DNA of 64,000 bases from Phaeotremella fagi (GCA_001599715.1 BCHU01000007.1:253586-317585), one strand, 5' to 3'; positions 34,127 through 45,395 are shown, counted from the stretch's first letter. Notes: generated by a model not told the origin, from the sequence alone. Numbers and translations are program-made.

Positions 34127-34717
34127 ATGAATCTGAAAAACCTAATAGAAGAAAAAACAATCATCAAGTAAGTCACCCCCACCTCCCTTACTCCCCACTA
34201 ACACCCCCGATAGAGTCTCCTCAACAGCCCCCCAAACCCACAAGAAATCCCTCCTCCAGCCCTCGCAAGATTCATGTTGGACAAGTACAACCCTCCCCGC
34301 CTACATCCACCTGATATTCCCGAATCCGTTGAAAAAAGCTACCCATCTAGCGATAACTTTTCAAGGTGGTTTCGTCGGTAGTGTAGCTACCGTTTATGTA
34401 GCTACGCAAAGACCTTCACCGGTTAGTGGAGTTAATTTGGGTTTGGTTATGGGTGGGAAAATATATCCGGAGGATAAGAATAAACGACAGGTTTTTGAGT
34501 GGGTCATGTTTTGTTTTTGATTTCTTTTGGTGAGATTTCGTTGTTGAGATCGGTTGATAGGATCCCTTATCCACCTGCTTTACTTTCTCCTGAAGCTGAG
34601 GATCCTAATGAGAAAATCGACGGACCGGATGAATTAACAGAAATCAAAATCGAATTCGAAAGTAGTTCAGACGATTATGGTAGAATAACGGTTTATCAGA
34701 TTGAAGTTTTGGGTTGA
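34127..34717 (+). CDS. hypothetical small protein with a hydrophobic segment
   Basis: Three exons by my reading. Exon 1 is MNLKNLIEEKTII, with donor GTAAGTCACC. Exon 2 follows a GATAG acceptor near 34213 and includes LPAYIHLIFPNPLKKATHLA, then FQGGFVGSVATVYVATQRP, a weakly hydrophobic glycine-containing stretch that could be a membrane segment. After an intron (GTGGGT...GATAG) the last exon reads IPYPPALLSPEAEDPNEKID and ends YQIEVLG at 34717. About 150 residues. I do not recognise the family. It is divergent from the mitochondrial ribosomal protein gene with a 260 nt spacer. Confidence 0.55.
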
Positions 34718-35389
34718 TGGCAAGATGTAATGATAATGTAGATGGGAAAATACAATTGTTTGTAATTCAATACACGACCTCATTTAATGGTTTATAATTC
34801 TCTTTGGGACACTGTATACGCTGTTAGGTCTCTTTACTACATTTTGGAAATAATGGTTATATGCATTATGTCCTATGTTTTTTGACTGGTTGAGCAGTCC
34901 TTCCCCTTCTACTAATTGCCGATACGCCGTCAACTCAATCCTCCTATACCTGCCCCCCTCATGACCTTCCCAACTCACACCTCCACACCTCTCCCTTCCG
35001 AATGACCACGAAGAATTCAAGGTTTCGCAAAAAATGGATGAAAAGGTTTCTTGAAATAGATAAGGATGAATATCGATAGAGGTGATTCGATCCACGATGA
35101 TCCAAATAAAATGAATGCCAAAAGAAATTACACAACTGAAAACATTTAAACATATAAGAATGATCACCAAGATAATCAGAGTGATAAAATAAGTGTTTTC
35201 GCAGATGAATCGTAAAAATTGACGAATGGTGATTGATTATACAACAACAATAAGATTGACAATGATGATTGATGATTGATTGATTTGATGAAAAAGAATA
35301 ATGTCGAGGAACTGAAAACGAAACCGAAACCGAAACCGGAACCTGAGCTATGTTTGAGATAATATATAAACATGAAGTTAACAGATGTT
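34718..35389. other. convergent 3' region with a short hexamer repeat
   Basis: A 672 nt spacer between converging genes. A short tandem array of CGAAAC units lies at 35319-35339, and AT-rich sequence surrounds it. Some of it is probably a long 3' untranslated region of the decapping-enhancer gene. No gene is supported. Confidence 0.4.
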
Positions 35390-36916
35390 TCAAAAATCGT
35401 CCAGATCGGGTTTAGGTAATGAATGAGCGTGAGGTGAATTATGGAAAGTCGGTCCAGCATATTTAGGCCCAGAGAACGCAGGGATGGGTTGAATAGTTTG
35501 ATTCTGAATTTTATTCGACCCATTGAGACGTGGGAATTCACCCAAGATTAACGGAACTTCGTTACTATTGACATTAACGTTGACATGTCCATGACCGTTG
35601 CCGTTACCGTTCACTTTCTTCTGGGAAGTTTTCATAGGAGTCTGAGGTGGTCTGTTAACGTTCATTCCTACATGATAAGGTATTGGTTGATCGAAAGCTG
35701 AAAACGATCTTGTTACTGGATTACTGTTTAATGAAGGTACCGTATCGAGTGATAATCTACGGTTATGCATCCCAGGATGAGGTGATGAAGTTGAAGTGGT
35801 GAGTTTTGGATTGAGCGGTGAAGGGATTGGAGGAGTGGTGGTTGAAGACGATAAAAGGGTGGAACGAGCTTTGGCCTTTCGATCAGATACAGAACGGGTT
35901 GTACGTTTAGGTGAGGGGTCTACTGGAGTCGCAATGGAGTTTTGAAGCTTCTGTTGCCACTGAGAATACAGATCAGTTGAAGTATCCAGTCCGCTCTGAC
36001 AACAATAACTCACTGTCAACTCCTGAGATCCAGAATTCACAGCATCCGATGGCATGTCCCAAACCAAACTTTCATCTCCGTTCTCCTTAGCTCGATGTTT
36101 GCCATTGACCTTGTTTCCATTTCCATTTCCCAAAGAAGCGAATCCTCCAATAGGTAAACTACGACTCAAAGCACTGACATCGAAAGATTGTTCAGAATCA
36201 ATCTCAGCGGGGGCTGAGCTTTTCCCTTTCCTGGTGTTTCGTTTGGCGGGGATCGTAACACCTGCAGCGTTACCAATTTCCGGGGAAGTTTGTTGTCCAG
36301 CCACATCAATACCATTTGACTGTCCGTTTGGCTGACGAGATTTGATAACTTTATTTCTAGTTTTGGGAGTTGGACTACTTGAATTTTGAAGTTCGTCTGC
36401 TGGCGGTTTTGGTTTTTTACCGTTCTTCATGGAATGTTTCGAGGTTTTACGAAGAGCGTCATCCATTGCCTCCTTTGATAAGGTCAACAATCCTTTCATC
36501 TCCGATTGTTTAGAAGCGGTCGTAGCGACTGCAGACGGTGGTGAGGCTACACCAAGTAAATCGAATAAAGCCTGATCATCTTCCGAAGAAACTTCTGTAT
36601 CATGATTCAAATCTTGTGGTAGAGGATGACGTTGATCGGCAGATTTACCTGGACGAGTTCGACGAGGTTTCCTGGGTGTAGGAGTTGTAGGTTGGATGGG
36701 ATCTTCCATTGGTTGAGGATATCTATGTGTTGATGAGGATGAGGATGATTGTTTTCGAGGAATGTCACCTTTGTGAGAACGTGGATTGTGGATGATTGGA
36801 AGTGAGGAACGTGAGAAAGAAGGGGATTGATTTGAGTGCGATAAAGGTGTGCGGGATCTTGATGAACTCGCTTGATTGTAGTTTGTTGTTGGTACGGGTG
36901 AAGAGCGTGAGTTCAT
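35390..36916 (-). CDS. mRNA decapping enhancer, Edc1/PNRC-motif protein
   Basis: Low-complexity, largely disordered protein rich in Ser, Pro, Thr, Asn and basic residues, with the Edc1/PNRC motif at its very C-terminus: PKYAGPTFHNSPHAHSLPKP, then DLDDF and stop. In yeasts and animals this short motif binds and activates the Dcp1-Dcp2 decapping enzyme, the LPxP part contacting the Dcp1 EVH1 domain. A stretch near residue 305 reads SQELT and, after 18 codons with no such character, WQQKLQNS. Those 54 nt (about 35960-36013) start GTGAGT and end TTCTCAG, so they are probably an in-frame intron; spliced, the protein has about 490 residues. The acidic patch DTEVSSEDDQALFDLLGV around 108 may be another short binding motif. 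Confidence 0.8.
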   Translation of the reverse strand: MNSRSSPVPTTNYNQASSSRSRTPLSHSNQSPSFSRSSLPIIHNPRSHKGDIPRKQSSSSSSTHRYPQPMEDPIQPTTPTPRKPRRTRPGKSADQRHPLPQDLNHDTEVSSEDDQALFDLLGVASPPSAVATTASKQSEMKGLLTLSKEAMDDALRKTSKHSMKNGKKPKPPADELQNSSSPTPKTRNKVIKSRQPNGQSNGIDVAGQQTSPEIGNAAGVTIPAKRNTRKGKSSAPAEIDSEQSFDVSALSRSLPIGGFASLGNGNGNKVNGKHRAKENGDESLVWDMPSDAVNSGSQELTVSYCCQSGLDTSTDLYSQWQQKLQNSIATPVDPSPKRTTRSVSDRKAKARSTLLSSSTTTPPIPSPLNPKLTTSTSSPHPGMHNRRLSLDTVPSLNSNPVTRSFSAFDQPIPYHVGMNVNRPPQTPMKTSQKKVNGNGNGHGHVNVNVNSNEVPLILGEFPRLNGSNKIQNQTIQPIPAFSGPKYAGPTFHNSPHAHSLPKPDLDDF

Positions 36917-37481
36917 GCTAAATAAGAGGATCAGCTGAAGACACTACCAAAGGAGCAGCACCCACTCTTTGTTTCGATAACAATACTGAACAAGAAAGCA
37001 AGTCGTCAAAAACAAAAGGATGACGATTGATGCGGTGGTAGATTCTGAAACGTGGGGAGATTAGGGTGTAATAGAGAACCTTTAGGTGGGTGGTGGAAAG
37101 TGTTGTAAGAGTGCAAAGTAATAGGATACGATGGGATAGTGGGATGTGGGATAGATGTAATATGATATATATGGAATGAAGATTGAATTGAATGAGGATA
37201 ATGAAATTGAATAAGAAGGATATGAATATGGTGATTGAATGGAGCTGACAGTATGGGTGCGCAGTGGCGGGGAATGTGCCTAACATTCTCGCGAGGTGAG
37301 CCTGACATTATTCTGTCTCGAATTTCTACGAGTTCATCCATCAAAATATTTCGGAAAACTAATATACATACAAAAAAATACACCATTACAGTTCTAGAAT
37401 GCGTTGACATCAGTAGGTCTAATACCAATCATCATCGCCAATCCTTCAATCCACTGATCTTAGATCTAAGGTTCGAAAAAA
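36917..37481. promoter_or_regulatory. divergent promoter region (decapping enhancer / PPR-like gene)
   Basis: A 565 nt spacer between two genes transcribed apart. A TTTAG just before the ATG at 36916 hints at a leader intron of the minus-strand gene. The plus-strand side is AT-rich. Long open stretches on the minus strand here are low-complexity Ile/His/Thr translations and not convincing genes. Confidence 0.35.
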
Positions 37482-40334
37482 ATGATCCCAAGATGTGTTA
37501 GATTGACAAGAGTCAACAAAATCCCCAAAACCCTGAAGTTCAATTCCATACATCGACTTTCATCAAATTTCGCAACCGCTTCACAAGAGAATGAAGATCC
37601 TTATGGTACGGAGTACGGTGCTGGACCATCTAGGATTCCTTACATCCCACAAGAACGGAATTTACTCTTTCATGTCCAAAACGAAGACCATGGAGTTTCC
37701 TCCGTATCGACAATTTCGATTCGAGCTTTGAAGAATTCTTTGGATAGGCTTTCAGTTGGAAGTTATGCTACGTTAGACCATTTTCTCAATACTCTCATTG
37801 TCGGAGAAAGTTGGGACAATAGCTCAAAAAGGTATCAACCAAGTTACCTCGGTTCTGAACGATTACACAACCTGTCTCGATTACAAGCTCATATCATTGT
37901 TCATCACCTAATCAGGAGAAAAAAAAGTTTACTAGCTGCTTCGTTCATCTCTCAATATCTCACCTCCGACAAAAGATTGAATCCCAAATTCAGATCGAAG
38001 ACGGTCGGAGAATTGATTTTGGATCTAGATAAAAGGCTGGTGGGGGGATATCGTCGAGTAGGTGTCACCTCTTCAGAAAAGCCAGAAGAAAACGTCACAA
38101 CATCATTACCACCGCCATCACAACATTTGGCGATTTCCATACGATTTTTGGAATCACTTTCAAAAACTCGACATCCAAGGAACACCATGCTATACAGGAG
38201 AATCATCGCAAGATGCTGCGAAGAGAATCATTTCGATACAGCTGCTAAAGTATTCGTTGGTCTAGTTGAAGAATGGATTACAGAAGGTAGATTAGCAGAG
38301 AGTGAAGCTGTAGGTGCGAAACCTGAAGATTTTCATGAAAGTGGAGGACCACCGCGAGAACTTCGAAGTGGTATGTCTCAAAATCTCAATAAATGGTTTA
38401 AAGGTGTTAGAACTTGGAGATTACCTGGTGAAACACTTTCCCCACACGACAGACTTGATTTATGGCATCCAAGAAAATTATCTCAGAAGGAGAAACTACG
38501 AAATTTTCCTCTACCAATCCCAACTTCTCCGCCTTCATCGGTTCCTATACCATCACAACAGTTACTAGGCATCATACTTTCATCACTCGAGGTCGATCCT
38601 TCGAAAACTTCGTTACCGGTTTTCGCATCTTCAGTTAGAGCTGCTGCCATCTTAGCCAACACAGTTCTATCACGCACATTACCCATGGGAGCTTTACCGA
38701 GTTTATTAACTACATTTCGATCCATTCCGTCTATTCCAGCAATATACCCAGATTCGTTGGACCAATTACCTGAAGAAGATCCGCAAGCATATACGGCCTA
38801 CACTCAAGTTCACTGTGCACTCCTCTCACTACTCTTTTCACCACCTTCGTATACCTATCAAGCAGCAATGCATGAATACGAGCGATCACATCCACCGACC
38901 AATTTCTTCAAACCCGAAAATGAACGTTACGTCTTCCCACCTTTATCCTGGCAATCGGCTAATCTACTATTACATTATGGATTAAGGGCTATCAAAAAAC
39001 CGGAACTCGTCAGACGTTTGGTTGAATATTGTAAAGAAGCTTTTGGGATGGGTAGTAAAGTTGGTAAAGATCCGACTTTTTTCAATATTGGATTTAGAGG
39101 TTCGACTTTACTATCGAACAATGAGTCGGCTGAGGAAGCAGAACACATCTTATTCAGTGGTACACCAATCGCTAAACCTACAACCACTGCTGAGGAAGAC
39201 ATTACCGATGTGGATGTTCAGTTTGACGAATATTCCATAACCACTCTGGTATCTCATTTAACGGCGACTTCGCAATTCGATAGATTGAACGCATTGATTT
39301 ATCGATTAATCCCATATCTACAAGAACAACCTGAACAAGATACGTCGATAGAGCCGATGGAAAAACCTCCACCTGAATATCTGAGTCCTAGCATCTATGG
39401 ATCTTTATTGAATGGTTTAGAGAAAGCTGGTCGAACAGGTTTAGCACAGAGAGTGTATTGGTCAGCGATACAGGCGGAAAGTTATTGGCATCAAGAACAT
39501 TTTAAACGTCAACGGGAGGAAGGAACTGAATTCCCTATTCCAATCTCGATGAGATTATCAATCCCATTTTACACTAGTATGTTGAATACTTGGGTGAACG
39601 AAACCAGAGCTGGATCATTCAGTGAGAACCCAAGATGGCAGAATGAAAACGTCAGAAGACAAAGGATTGGATGGACGACTACCAAAAGAAACCTAAACAA
39701 ATCTGCTGAGGAGGGTGCGAAGATCAACGCGGATAGAGTCTATCTGAGAGCCCTAGGACGATGGGACGATATCAAAGAATCATTCGCCAGAATCTCGAAA
39801 GATCCCAACACACCAGAAAACAAGGTTCTCAAACCCGACGAAAGATTTTTCAACGCCTACATCGACATGAACAGGGATGACTGGTTCAATTTCTATCGCC
39901 AGGAGAACAGACTTCGCTCGAAACCGAAATCCAGACAAAACAAGAAACCATGGGAAAGATTCAAGATGTTGGTGGTTGATATTGAAGATTGTGGTTATGA
40001 ACTTCCGAAGGCTTTGAAGGATTTATTTGAGAATCGGGATAATATTGAGATGGCAGGGAATGGACATCGACCGTATCATCAGGTTAGGTTGATGGTTCAA
40101 CCTAGGAATTTCGTTGGGAGGGATAGAGCACGATGGGGATTGGAGAGAAGTTATGTTAGGGGTTTGAGGGATGAAGAGGGGAAAGAGGATGGTGTTGTTG
40201 AGTTGAGCAAGGTGGAGGAGGGGGTCGCACCAGAATTAGAGTCAGACGTGCAGTTGGATCTGAGTTCAGTTCGAGGTTCAGAGTCAACAGAACCTAAAAC
40301 CCGTCATAACGATGGAAACCAGGAAAAGTCATAG
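37482..40334 (+). CDS. large mitochondrial PPR-like protein, 950 residues, intronless
   Basis: Probably a mitochondrial RNA-binding or gene-expression factor. The N-terminus (MIPRCVRLTRVNKIPKTLKF) is basic and amphipathic, without acids for 35 residues, as in matrix-targeting peptides. Most of the protein is helical. Two segments look like pentatricopeptide-type hairpins: YRRIIARCCEENHFDTAAKV around residue 240, and SIYGSLLNGLEKAGRTGLAQ around 645. The rest lacks clear PPR spacing, so the family assignment is tentative. The tail after residue 890 is acidic. The gene is intronless over 2.8 kb, unlike most neighbours. Confidence 0.75.
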   Translation: MIPRCVRLTRVNKIPKTLKFNSIHRLSSNFATASQENEDPYGTEYGAGPSRIPYIPQERNLLFHVQNEDHGVSSVSTISIRALKNSLDRLSVGSYATLDHFLNTLIVGESWDNSSKRYQPSYLGSERLHNLSRLQAHIIVHHLIRRKKSLLAASFISQYLTSDKRLNPKFRSKTVGELILDLDKRLVGGYRRVGVTSSEKPEENVTTSLPPPSQHLAISIRFLESLSKTRHPRNTMLYRRIIARCCEENHFDTAAKVFVGLVEEWITEGRLAESEAVGAKPEDFHESGGPPRELRSGMSQNLNKWFKGVRTWRLPGETLSPHDRLDLWHPRKLSQKEKLRNFPLPIPTSPPSSVPIPSQQLLGIILSSLEVDPSKTSLPVFASSVRAAAILANTVLSRTLPMGALPSLLTTFRSIPSIPAIYPDSLDQLPEEDPQAYTAYTQVHCALLSLLFSPPSYTYQAAMHEYERSHPPTNFFKPENERYVFPPLSWQSANLLLHYGLRAIKKPELVRRLVEYCKEAFGMGSKVGKDPTFFNIGFRGSTLLSNNESAEEAEHILFSGTPIAKPTTTAEEDITDVDVQFDEYSITTLVSHLTATSQFDRLNALIYRLIPYLQEQPEQDTSIEPMEKPPPEYLSPSIYGSLLNGLEKAGRTGLAQRVYWSAIQAESYWHQEHFKRQREEGTEFPIPISMRLSIPFYTSMLNTWVNETRAGSFSENPRWQNENVRRQRIGWTTTKRNLNKSAEEGAKINADRVYLRALGRWDDIKESFARISKDPNTPENKVLKPDERFFNAYIDMNRDDWFNFYRQENRLRSKPKSRQNKKPWERFKMLVVDIEDCGYELPKALKDLFENRDNIEMAGNGHRPYHQVRLMVQPRNFVGRDRARWGLERSYVRGLRDEEGKEDGVVELSKVEEGVAPELESDVQLDLSSVRGSESTEPKTRHNDGNQEKS

Positions 40335-40384
40335 TTTATACCCTCATTTTCATATCAATGTCTACATCAGCATGAATATCTAAC

Positions 40385-41314
40385 TCATCGGTTCTCCTTG
40401 TAAAGTCCATGTCCAAGCACATAATCACTGATGGAAGGTAAACACAAATCCGTCAATGAATCGACCCCACCCAGGTCTAAATTGATAACATTCCGGATCT
40501 TAGTCGAACTAACATCTTCCCACCCTTCAGATCCATCCCCTAACAATCTAATCTTCCCTTGTTGAACCCAACGAACGACTCCTTCACGTCCCAACACCTC
40601 ATCTTCAATCATCCTCTCCTGGGGACCCCCACGTCTAGCTGAAATCAATATCGACCCGTCATTTTCGAAATAACTTTCCAAAGACGAATCCATATCCGAA
40701 TAATATCTTTTATCGAAGAATCTTATCAACGTGTCTGTACCTATAAGGAAAGACAGTTTTGGTTTGGTCGACGTCGAAGGTAAATGACCAAGTAGGAATT
40801 GATGAATTTTCGTAGATTTCCCAACGAACGTTGGTTCGTTGATCAGACCGACTGCTATCCCATTCCCATTATCCAAGTTTTCATCCATCTCTTTAGCTAG
40901 AAGTATCATCATTTCAACACGTTGTAAAACGCTGGCATCACTCTCTTTAAGTTTCTTATCGACATTCCTAACCGAGAACAACAGTAATCTAGAATTGTAT
41001 TCCGGTATCAACGGAATCGAGGATGAAGATTGAGATGAGATTGGCGGAGGTAGATTACTTGATGCAATAGCATAATGAGCTTTGGTAGGTGGATTAAACG
41101 ATGAATCCAAGATCGATATGTGAATTTGATTCGTTGAAGTAGATGGAGGGAGCGGCCAGTTGGGTGTGGAACTCCAAACTAATTCTAGCGAATTGAAATC
41201 ATCGGCTGATGCTTTTTCTATCGCTTTTTGGAGGGTTTCGACGGAGAGGGATGACATTGATCTTGTTGGGAGGGAGCTATGGAGAAATGCTTGTCGAGTT
41301 ATGTTTCGGAGCAT
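40385..41314 (-). CDS. nicotinamide-nucleotide adenylyltransferase-like protein (Pof1 type)
   Basis: A nucleotidyltransferase-fold protein of 309 residues that probably joins AMP to a nicotinamide or related mononucleotide, in NAD metabolism. The N-terminal catalytic loop reads ISILDSSFNPPTKAHYAIA, the family's (G/S)xFNPPxxxH form of the HxGH nucleotide-binding site. The central SFLIGTDTLIRFFDKRYY carries the GxDxL segment. The C-terminal VSSTKIRNVI is the (I)SST-x-(I/V)R motif that closes on the triphosphate. The protein ends SDYVLGHGLYKEN. These features match fungal Pof1-like proteins better than the main NMNATs. The first 20 residues (MLRNITRQAFLHSSLPTRSM) could target mitochondria. Single exon. 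Confidence 0.87.
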   Translation of the reverse strand: MLRNITRQAFLHSSLPTRSMSSLSVETLQKAIEKASADDFNSLELVWSSTPNWPLPPSTSTNQIHISILDSSFNPPTKAHYAIASSNLPPPISSQSSSSIPLIPEYNSRLLLFSVRNVDKKLKESDASVLQRVEMMILLAKEMDENLDNGNGIAVGLINEPTFVGKSTKIHQFLLGHLPSTSTKPKLSFLIGTDTLIRFFDKRYYSDMDSSLESYFENDGSILISARRGGPQERMIEDEVLGREGVVRWVQQGKIRLLGDGSEGWEDVSSTKIRNVINLDLGGVDSLTDLCLPSISDYVLGHGLYKENR

Positions 41315-42347
41315 GCATTGGATGATGTATTGTAGAATTGTACCTCGAGAAAGATAAGTTGGTTAGTCTTTCGTGTCAACAACAGAATCTAAGTGGCAAG
41401 TGGCTAAAAATCACGTCCAGACTCCCAATTAGGAGCCTTCTTGGACGCTCTCAAAAGCGTGACATGAACACCAGTAGTTCCCAAATGACGCAGGGAGACC
41501 AAGGCTACTTTATAAGCTAAGCATAAAAGGCTGAACTCAGTTATTCGTCTATCTTACCAGCTTGAAACTTCGTTTGTTGAGGTCCGAAAGATGAGTGGTC
41601 TAAACGTTAGTCAGAGCTTCGAGATTAGGGAGAAGCTTTAAAGATCCCATAAGTATTGGTGTAGCTTGACAGGACAGAGAAAGCTTAGTATACGTATGTG
41701 TTTTGAATCTATAAAGGAGGATCATTAGGGGAAATCATTAATCTGTGTTCCGTTTCGTAGAAATATAGCTATGTACGTCCATCAGCAGAATCTTTATCGT
41801 TTTTGTATTTTGTGCTTTCATATATGTTCCACAGATATCTATGAAGTATCTCGAGAAGTGTTTGTAAGCATTAGAAGTATCTCATTATATACTCAGAAAA
41901 CCGATCAAATGACAGATCATACGTGCTGAAACAACTTGAAGCTTTGTTTCTGTATGCTGTCCTGGTATCAATATCATCTGCAGATACATCCCATTGCCCA
42001 ACAAAGCATTATTTCCTGACAGTGAGGAAGTTCTGAGGAGTTGAGAAGAAACATATAACACTGCTTGTGAAGTCGCTTTCACTTGGCAATCAGAAGAACT
42101 TGAACATGGGATAATTGAGACTAGCAAAACTTTGTGGTTAACCGAGCGATTATGGCCCCAGAATTTTGTTGTCGATACATGGTAGTACCTATTGACTGAC
42201 TACTGGAAGCTCATAGTCAAACATTATCTTATTATGATGTATGCATACAGCAATCGTACGTTGAAATCGATGAGACATTGCAGTCTTTAACCCCATAGCC
42301 TCACCACAGAATTTGGGTGACTAACCTTCAAATGCCACGATCAATAG
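41315..42347. other. 1 kb spacer without a convincing gene
   Basis: Upstream region of two divergent genes. The only sizeable open stretch (41885-42127, minus) encodes a Ser/Leu-rich peptide without conserved character. No repeat copies of other parts of the window were seen. Promoters for both genes must lie here. Confidence 0.35.
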
Positions 42348-43992
42348 ATGAAAATGGATCGACTGACAGTTTCAACATTTAACCTTCCCAAATTCATTCT
42401 CCATTTCACCATGTCTGCAAAACAAGATGAAGCAAGTTCATCCACTTCAACTTCTCCAACAGATCCACTACCACTCCAAGAATGGTTAAGACTTCTCAAC
42501 ACTCGAGGTGTAGACATGAGAGTAGCAATGCTGTTAGCGGGAAAGATGTAAGTATTCCGACAAAATCCAGTCAACCGAAAGAAAGTAATCCTCATCAAAT
42601 AGATATAAATCTCATTCATCCAAAGAATCGTTATCAACGTTGACACTTCAAAAATTGACACCTATCATCGTTGATAAGGATCAGAGAAGAACCGTTCTCA
42701 ATGCAATCAAGGGAATCAATACTGGACTGGTGGGTTTTTGGAAAGTTGACCAGACTCTGATGGAGCTTTAGGCATTCACTAAAAAACGAGGAAGAGATTC
42801 AGACTTACTTGAACCACTGAATAAAGATGAAGAAGAATTACCTAAATCATTAGATTTCAATGAAATCACTGATCCAGAGGTGTGTACATGAAAATCTAAT
42901 CCAAGAAAGTTAAAAAGCTAAAACAACTGCAGGAACTAATTCCAATCGTCGTAACGACAAACAGAGCACCAGTGAAAACAGCCTGGGCATACACGGTCTC
43001 ACGAAAACTAGGATTCGACGTTCAAGAATCGTTAAGTCTAGCACACGTTTACACACACATCTCATCGACTAAACATGCATTGATGTTGGGGAATATACTT
43101 AATAAGCAGGAGACTAAAGAGGCTGAAGAAGATTTGAGAGAATTACCCCGCGAAGATGGTTTTCAGTGGGTGAAGAAAATTGGACCTGGGGGTAAGAAGG
43201 GTAAAGAGCTGGAGAGACAGAAGGTGGTTGGGAGTTCACAACCTTGGGTTGGGGTTTTGAAGTCTAGGTAGGTTCGGATCATGACTTTTCGAAAATTCCA
43301 AAACATTGATTTTGTTCTCAGGTTGTAAGTTGGGTCTACCTCTTTATATTAATGTACGAATACCTGACACATCTCAGACCAGTTATTGAACGTCCAGATG
43401 GAACCTGGAGAGCTATAGAGAAAGGTCTTCCAGTTGAGCCAAGTAGAGTAAGTTGACGTTATGTTCGACCACTTACCGACCCAGGCATATCTATATATAA
43501 CGAGAGCGTTCAAAGAGTACACACCGCATGTTATGGGTGCGTTGAAGTTATTGGCAGATTCATGGAGTTCAGAGGAGTTGAATGCGATGGGTATCGGGAT
43601 GTATGTGAGTAATTCTAATTCACCATCACTGAGCCTTCACCAACGATCTACGAATTTCTCAGGCCGAGTTCAAACCTCAAGTCGAAGAATGGGGTCAAAA
43701 AGGAGCATTAGAATTACTGAAAATTCTAAATCAAATCAAAGAGGTACCACTTGATTCGACAAAACAATCTCTAGAGAAAGAAAAACCTTCTGAACAGTTA
43801 CCAATTGAAGACGGAGGCGAAGGAGGGGAGAAATTGGTTAAGGGAGATGAAGATTCTGAGTTGAGCGAACCACCTGACGATTTGGAGCCACCGAATAAGA
43901 AGCTCAAAACGACTACGCAAATGACTTTGGAGGAGTATGAAGCCATGTTGGAAGCTGAAGACCAAGGTGGATTCATTCCTGATGATCTGTAA
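42348..43992 (+). CDS. conserved-looking hypothetical protein with acidic C-terminal tail
   Basis: Unknown family. Exons join to give MSAKQDEASSSTSTSPTDPL (start at 42411; an in-frame ATG at 42348 adds 21 residues), then QEWLRLLNTRGVDMRVAMLL. Two further regions look conserved by their dense pattern of small and aromatic residues: TTNRAPVKTAWAYTVSRKLG with SLAHVYTHISSTKHALMLGN, and YLYITRAFKEYTPHVMGALK. The tail is rich in E, D and S and contains a basic NKKLK patch (possible nuclear signal), then MTLEEYEAMLEAEDQGGF and the stop at 43992. Six or seven short introns. No enzymatic motif is visible. Confidence 0.75.
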
Positions 43993-44283
43993 TATCTAGT
44001 ATTTGCAAGGCAAGTTGTATATTCTATGTTGTAAATCAATATGTATGCTTGACCAACACGCACGAGAAATTCTAAGATAAGGTTATCACGATCACAACTG
44101 GGCTGACTTGGTTTCTCTTTCTCCCTTTCCCTAAGTGGTTTCCATTCAATTCTTCAATGTACGTATGTAATGCGTGTTCCAGTCGTGTGAAAGAGTCAGC
44201 ATAAATAGTAACTACCATTATACTTCTAACAAGCAACCTCTCTTCCCAACAAATCAATATCCAAAACATCCATATCGACGACA

Positions 44284-45067
44284 ATGTCCTCATCCACCAA
44301 ACAGGATCTTGAAGAAATCATTGATGAACTCGAAAAAGTCCGTGAACGGGGTGACGATTCAGAGATGAAGGCGACATTACACAAAACAGCCAACGAACTC
44401 GTCAGACATGACAAACTACTATTCGTAAAAATACTCTTCAGACGGTGTTTACGTTTACCTACCCAAGCAATACCATGGTTCCTTTCGACGGTTATTCGAT
44501 TAATCAAATCAAAACAAAGAAGTTGTATCAGGTGGACTTGTACAATTGTTGGCTACAGGATTCATTTCACTTTACTTCTTTCTTAAATACGTGATTTTCA
44601 TCGAAGCCGTCAAGATCAGGTTCGAGAATCAATTACCTTGGAGTGTCGATGTTGTCGAACAGATTTGGTACGATTCAACTCCTGGTGGTCATTTATTGAA
44701 GTCGTTTCTGTTGACGAAGCCTGAAAGTGAATGTCCAACACTGGATGACAAAGGTACAGAAATGAAATGGTATGTGTTTGGAGTTTATTTTCATCATGTC
44801 CCAGTGCTAAGTATGATGACTTTTTTTCAGAAAATCAAAGTTACAGTATACACGAGATACAACCAACACCTTCTTTCACCCCTCATTATATACCGTATGT
44901 CCCTCTCTGAAAAATGTAAAGAGCTGAACGAGCCGAAGATCACCATAAATAACCCCATTCCAATCTCCAAATCCATCATCCCTCACCACGACAGTGGATC
45001 CAGAAATAGAAAATCAGAAAGCAAAGGGGGTCGGGGTGAACCGATCAGAAATACTCTTTTAAATTAA
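44284..45067 (+). CDS. hypothetical protein with one membrane segment, exon structure uncertain
   Basis: The first part (MSSSTKQDLEEIIDELEKVR) is charged and helical. The frame must change between about 44450 and 44530, best explained by an intron (a weak GTTTAC donor near 44452 and a TATCAG acceptor near 44529 fit the phase). The second part contains LLATGFISLYFFLKYVIFIE, a good membrane segment, then RFENQLPWSVDVVEQIWYDS. I propose two more introns: GTACAG near 44755 to TTTTCAG near 44830, giving DDKENQSYSIHEIQPTPSFT; and GTATGT near 44890 to ACGACAG near 44993, giving PGSRNRKSESKGG and an end at 45067. The family is unknown. Confidence 0.5.
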
Positions 45068-45395
45068 TTTGATGTATGACACTCCATATACTATATCCTT
45101 ACGTCTAGATTACACGAGCCCCCCAAGAAAAGAGACTCGGACGTAAGGATCATTGGGAGACAAATCCTCCAGATCCAAATCCCTGCAAACGAAACCTCGG
45201 GGATATGAGCGTTTTGATTGATCTTTTATGGGATTTGGATTTTTTGGGATTTGATATTCCTGAAGTTCAATCGGGGGAGGGGAGTGTGATGTACAAATCA
45301 GATCCAAGGACCAAGGACAAGATTAGAGATATTGAAAAAAAGACGTTTTAGCCAAAACGACAAAAGCTGAAAAATGCATAATTCGATTTATACAG
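45068..45395. other. convergent 3' region, nothing seen
   Basis: Spacer of 328 nt between two converging genes, expected to hold both 3' ends. No gene or repeat is supported. Confidence 0.4.

Noticed and set aside
36917..37430. Minus-strand open stretches of 120-140 codons rich in I, H, T, S
   Set aside because: Low-complexity translation of AT-rich promoter sequence between two clear genes; no support as a gene.
41885..42127. Possible small secreted protein (minus strand, 80 codons)
   Set aside because: No signal peptide cleavage pattern or cysteine spacing; looks like chance Ser/Leu-rich translation.
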